Source: Acanthochromis polyacanthus
Lineage: Eukaryota; Chordata; Actinopteri; Pomacentridae
DNA length: 64,000 bases
Reading direction: 5' to 3'
Assembly (NCBI RefSeq): GCF_021347895.1
Contig: NC_067122.1
Span: 34,752,215-34,816,214, forward strand
Under the pieces are notes generated by a model. The model was given only the letters and a program-made list of their open reading frames with translations. It was not told the DNA's origin and searched no databases. Made by a program: the position numbers and the translations under genes. Within the stretch, counting starts at the first letter, position 1. Every line of letters starts with the position of its first letter. This document shows positions 59,265 through 64,000 of this stretch, piece after piece.

Positions 59265-59640
59265 TAATTAAATGCAAGTAATGCGGTGATTAAATTTAAT
59301 TTTGTTTCGAGAAAGAGCTAAGACGAGTGAATTCTATTTCAGCAGCAGGGCGCCGCCATGTTGTATTCCGAAATCTCACTGGCAGTCTCACGAGAGTCAC
59401 AGCATAGCCTCCATTCTCTATAGGCTTCTATCCTCTCACGTCGACATCATAGCAATGCATTCATTGGTCATTAGAGAGCTGAAGTCCTCCGCATGCGCAC
59501 TGAGTACATAGCTGACTTAGCTGCTGCAATGCTAACTTGACATCTCCCTGGATGATGCCACTTCGACTTCCGAGAGCGACCGCGACCGCGGCCTGCGGGA
59601 TCACGGAATAGCGTTCATCTGTCCGCAGATTGCTCTCCCA
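59265..59640 (-). promoter_or_regulatory. Probable L1 5' UTR with internal promoter
   Basis: Upstream of ORF1 on the minus strand the sequence is GC-richer and holds acaacatggcggcgcc (complement of 59350-59365), a YY1-type site like those near the start of mammalian L1 promoters. The exact 5' end and any target duplication are not visible, so the outer limit is a guess. Confidence 0.5.
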
Positions 59641-59960
59641 CAACCTATATGTGGATCCAAACTTTAAGCCGTATCACTGCCGAAGTCTAATCACTTGGTC
59701 CTTGTGTCATTTCTGACCGACCCTGAAAACTTCATTCAAATCCCCGAGTCCGTTTTGAATGATGTGGGTAACAAGGAAATTATTCACACACGCTGATCGT
59801 CACATAACTCCGCCGTGGCTCTCAGCGGCGAGACCGAGACGCCCCGTCTGCCCCAGTTGTCCGACCACGGAGCGCGTTGCCTGTGGTAGCGTCCCGCTCA
59901 GGCGGTGGTCGACCCTCCGGATGACATGGACATTTCTCTCCACTCTTTGGTGGAATAATT
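59641..59960. repeat. Old teleost interspersed repeat with a GC-rich insertion
   Basis: 59690-59825 (ccttgtgtcatttctgaccg, accctgaaaacttcattcaa, cgctgatcgtcacataactc) and 59945-59965 (ctttggtggaataattaat) match text that is normally contiguous in a common fish repeat. About 100 GC-rich bases (59835-59935) lie between them. No coding sense. Confidence 0.45.
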
Positions 59961-62529
59961 AATCTAATTTACCTCATTCTTTCAGTGCTCTAATGGATCT
60001 AGATGCAACAGTTTCCATCATGGTGATTTGTCTGGTCTGTTGTTCACTCATTTCAGCCGTTCTAATATGTTTCGTGAGTGTGTATCAATCGATGATTTTT
60101 TTTTTCTTTTTTTGTATTCCACCACAATTTTGCACGGTTGTAAAACAGTTTAGCTCCGCTTTGGTGAAGAACATCAGTGAATTAATTGTTTATCACGGTC
60201 TTCAGCAGTAATTTTTATTGGTAAATGAGAGACATTAGTATCGCACATGTCTGCATCTTCAAACCATAAACAGGAAGTGAATTCGGTGACATACGTGCAT
60301 TACGTTTGCGCTGGGAGCTGCTATGATTGGTGGAACTCACGGGAGGCGGGCCAAAATTGCGGGAAAGTTGCGGTGATTGGACAAAATTGCAATGGCTGAA
60401 CTAATCACAAAATCAAATTCTCTGAGGAAAAGATACAAAGAGAAGAAGGAGAAATTGGTGCAAATGGACAAAACTAACGAGGACAAGGCTGTGCAGCTGA
60501 CGCACTTGCCGTAAGACTTTGATTTTGTCTCTCTCTCTCTCTCTATTTTATGAAAGGTTAAGGCACTTGGCACAAGATTTTTTTATTTTGTCATCCTGCT
60601 CTCTTTTTGATTAAGTGTTTTGTGAAAATTTGTGTGCAGATTTGTTGGTCATTTAAACCTAGTTGGTTGTTCAATCCTTGTCTCAATTTGTTTTTACTGG
60701 TTTGTGTGGTTGTTAAACATGTTCTTAATGGGCTAGTGGAGTCTTCCATGGGGACAGGAAATAAATGTGCAATATTTTGTCTAAATCTCTTCTTTTATAG
60801 TATTAGTAGCTGTTGCCTAATGGTTGGGAGTCAATCTTGAAAAGGTTGTACGTAAGTTTAAATTCAATACCATTCCATTGCTTAAGCGCCTCTGAAGCAA
60901 AGCACCCCACCTGACATTGCACCAGTTACTGTAACTAATACCCTGTAGCTAAATAACTAGGTCTCCTTGGATAGTGGTAATTATGATGTAAGTGTTGTAT
61001 GTCAAAATCTGCGTGCATATCAAAAAAGGTTTCTGATTAATACTTGCAACTCGGTGTCTTGATGGTTGTAAAAAAATCTGAAGGTAGTAAAAAAAGGTAT
61101 TAAATGGTAGTATATTTAACTTCAAGATTGGTGTATAAACCCTGCATTATGACTATTACACTGTTGCTGATAACACTGACAGTTAAAATGTAGTATCACC
61201 AGACGTCTTTTAAAAGGTGTTAGATGACCTCATTAGATGCAATATTGCTTGGCAACAAGTCTGAGTTTAAATAAGGAGATGCTGATATGTAGAAAGAGAC
61301 GGAGTGAAGAAAAATAAGATGTGAAAAAAATGAAAAAGAGGAGAAAGGGTAAGAGAGAAACATGAGAACAGAATGGACAGAGGAAGAAAGAAACAGACGA
61401 ATGGAGAAAACTGGAGAGAGATCAAGAGTTAAGCCATGAGAACCAAGAGAGAGAAACAGAGCGACATGGACAGAAACCAACAGATGGAGAAAGAGAACAA
61501 GAGAGGAAGCAAGAGGAAGTTCTGAGATCCAGGGGTGAGAGAAAAAGGACACAGAGTAAACATGAATAAACATACACTGAGGGAAATGAGGGGAAAAAAA
61601 TATATTTTCTCTTTCTTCATTCCCCAACTGTATTCCCAGACCCAAGCTAAATTACAAGCATGGGTACACAGTTCCACTTTAAAGCAGTCAAACCTCCAGT
61701 GGCAACTTCAAATCCAACTCAGCTACTGAACCGAAAGATCAAATAGCTGACCACTCCACTGTCTTACTACGCTGTTAAAAAGAGACATATTTATTTGGTG
61801 AGGCTATTTCCAGTAAATTACATGCTACTCTAAACAAGATAATTTCTTCATCTTAACTTTCTTTTTGCAGACTTTAGTTTTGCTTTGTTATGAAAGGCAT
61901 CACTTCAGGGTGAAACATTAAAAGTACATCCACTCTCCTTTTAGATTATTTGTCTGTGGTAAATTTCCAGTCACTAACGGTTTCATGGAACACATCAGAT
62001 CACAGTATGAACACAGTCCTCATTTATTTATTACATGGGAATTCTGGCAAAATAACAGACTAGTGTAACCCAGACATTTCCAGAGATATGGCCCTTATGG
62101 GGTAGTGTTTTTACTATGTACTGGTAGACCACACTTAGTTAAGTCATCACCATTATTCCAAATGGTATGTAGCACAGATTTTTTGATTTTATAAATGAGA
62201 CATCTTGTTCCATGTCCTGCTGCTATTACATAAAATCCAGCCACCTCACAGTGGAGCCAGCCACAGGCCATCACTTACTGCAACTTTTAATATGCAGTCT
62301 TGAGACCAAACTAAATGGTTTGCCAGCGTTTTGTCTGAAATCAGTCCACATTTGTTCAGTGTGGTTTATATCTACTTTGTTTTGCATCAGTGTCCATGTT
62401 CTTAGTTTCAAATGCAGCATATGAACTATATAGGGGTTTACAAAACTGTGCTATGGATTAAAGAGTCTTTAACACTAAAGGTACTTGTCCAAAGAATCCA
62501 TAAACTACTTGCATCCTATTCATTGTCTA
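59961..62529. other. No gene recognised; contains a purine-rich strand at 61270-61560
   Basis: A possible CpG-richer patch at 60300-60490 contains a short frame (MAELITKSNSLRKRYKEKKE, from 60391) that ends after 40 codons. It could be a first exon or a repeat piece. 61270-61560 is about 85% A/G on the plus strand. The rest is AT-rich and featureless. Confidence 0.4.
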
Positions 62530-63420
62530 TGTGAAACGCATGACCTGACATGCTAGTTTCTTTGCGGTGCGTTTCAAGCTTTGTTACGGTACGTCGCTCT
62601 TTTGCATCAAGTAGTTTGACATCTAAATGCAAATTCGGTGCAGCGGAGGTCTGACAACTTGCAAAACTTTCGTCAAACGTTTAAAGTAGCCATTGTTGAA
62701 CTAAAATGAGGACAGATTCAGCTTATTATTTTTCACTTCAAATGCTTTCAGAAATGCTTTTCACTGAACTGTTTTCGTAATAAAAGAGAAACTTTGTGAA
62801 CAAGTGGCCATGTTGATCTGGCTTGAAATCCAGGAGCAAACAGCTCCCGAGTTGATGCATTTGTCCAATCAGGGGACAAATGCTTACCCAGTGTAATAAA
62901 ATGCCTGAATTCATTCAGAGATTATCAGAGAGGAATGTGACTTGGAAAGCCTTTGCAGAGGATGTTGGCGTCTCTGGTGAGTGGAAGCCATATATTTGTC
63001 TGAAGTCTGTATTTTTCTGTAAGTAATTAAAAAATGAATGAAATTAGTAGAGCAGGCTTATTTGATATGAAAGCATAGCTTACACTTTCACTACATTCCT
63101 GTCAGTAATTACAAAGTTATTACAGGCCATTTAAAACTAGCGCTGCTATTGTGATATCTGTTGGTCTTCTGGAGGACAGAAGCAGCGGCGTGTTCTGGCC
63201 CTGGTTGATCTGCTTCTGCCTCCTTCGTGTCTGTGGCCCTCAAGAAGTTGTGAAGGACACAGGAGGCCTTGACACACAGGTCTTTTTTTTTAATGTCTGC
63301 AATTATTCTCATTGTTTAACTCCACAGAAGGGGAGTCAACATTTTATGAGATTAATGCAAATTTAGTCTTGCAGCCAAATATTTTAATATTTAGTGCATG
63401 TGTGTGACCATCACCAGCCC
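62530..63420 (-). pseudogene. PIF/Harbinger relic with transposase C-terminus
   Basis: On the minus strand at 63312-63109 the translation IKKKDLCVKASCVLHNFLRA matches the conserved end of HARBI1-type transposases ('.K..CVLHNFLR'). The part at 62685-62900 is homologous to the MITE at 33700-34250. No catalytic triad or complete ends are preserved. Confidence 0.65.
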
Positions 63421-63894
63421 TCCCTGAGAGCTAAGCTGATATTCTTTATTAGAATTCCCTATTACCTCAGTGATGTGCAGCGGAAACAGAGGTTGGACTG
63501 GACGAAACAGGATGAACAGGGATAGGAGCTAGCAAGCCGTGCTATTACAACTGAAGAGTGTCAGGTGCTGTGTTATTCCTGACTACTAATTACCCATCAT
63601 TAAAAAACAAAACAAACAACAACACAAATTTTAAAAAAAATAAACAAACAAACAGTATTGAACACCATAATTGTGGATGTCTTGACAGTTTAGACTAGAA
63701 TAGTCCAGAAGAAAATACTAGGGAATGAGAGAATGAGTTTAGTGTAGAGACTCTGAAGAGGGTCTCAGCACATTCTGTCGGGTCCCATCAATGCTCAACA
63801 ATGGGACTCGACAGGAGCTGGTGAGACCTGGACAAACACGCAACATGCAAGTATGAAGGACCCCGAAGCCCAGAACAGCTATTACAGCCCGATC
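63421..63894. other. No gene recognised
   Basis: AT-rich with an A-rich tract (63600-63655). Confidence 0.45.
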
Positions 63895-64000
63895 TCACGA
63901 GGATTCGTGAAACTGTCACGTAAGTTTTAGTTTCGGTTTCGTGCGCACCAACACGATTTTGTCATGTTTTTCGTGCCGCTCACCACGAAATGCACACCAA
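63895..64000. mobile_element. Foldback MITE copy 3, cut by the window end
   Basis: It begins CAGCCCGATCTCACGAGG and matches the first 106 bp of copy 1 with two or three differences. The preceding 7 bp, gctatta, should be repeated at its right end outside this window. Confidence 0.85.

Overview
The window looks like a gene-poor, transposon-dense stretch of a ray-finned fish chromosome, most likely a percomorph teleost. This rests on its mix of Tc1-like elements, hAT and PIF/Harbinger elements and MITEs, an L1-type LINE, L2- and RTE-like LINE 3' ends and tRNA-derived SINEs, all on an AT-rich background with long non-coding gaps. There is no convincing host protein-coding gene. The only host-type genes are tRNA-Ser(GCT) copies, plus one weak 99-codon ORF at the left edge.

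Layout. 1-11,000: mostly unique sequence with old Tc1 relics, an inverted pair of 82-bp palindromes (4659-5208), a hAT MITE (5805-6016) and a LINE 3' end. 11,020-12,450: a duplicated block with CA microsatellites, then a 565-bp element with a perfect 9-bp target duplication that carries a RecQ-helicase-like fragment. 14,380-28,610: nested transposons. These are a hAT in a Tc1 relic; a 3-kb hAT in a Tc1 (17,272-21,490); a Harbinger carrying a SINE and an L2 end inside another Tc1 (22,930-26,158); and a hAT MITE in a third Tc1 (26,512-28,610).

31,080-41,430 is the most interesting part. A tRNA-Ser(GCT) unit occurs in three copies. The third tRNA gene is split by a 6,468-bp transposon (34,804-41,271) with a 6-bp target duplication (tggccg) inside the A box. 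The transposon carries a complete spliced transposase gene: ten coding exons, nine GT-AG introns within the coding region, one more intron in the 5' UTR, and an uninterrupted 1,382-residue reading frame. I infer a Dada-type (RNA-gene-targeting) or related DDE transposon with a tRNA-Ser target. Between the tRNA units lie a Harbinger derivative with ACGCT-rich subterminal arrays, a hAT MITE and a foldback MITE whose 7-bp target site is also present empty in a sister unit.

41,430-52,140: a broken mariner, a GC-rich palindromic copy of the foldback MITE, three copies of one SINE family, a 327-bp direct repeat, Tc1 relics and an RTE-like LINE fragment. 52,380-54,006: a young Tc1 element with two frameshifts. 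54,180-59,640: a nearly full L1-type LINE on the minus strand with ORF1 and an ORF2 split by one frameshift. 59,640-64,000: old repeats, a purine-rich tract, a Harbinger relic and the start of a third foldback MITE copy at the window edge.

All family assignments come from reading motifs, terminal repeats and target duplications. No database search was possible.
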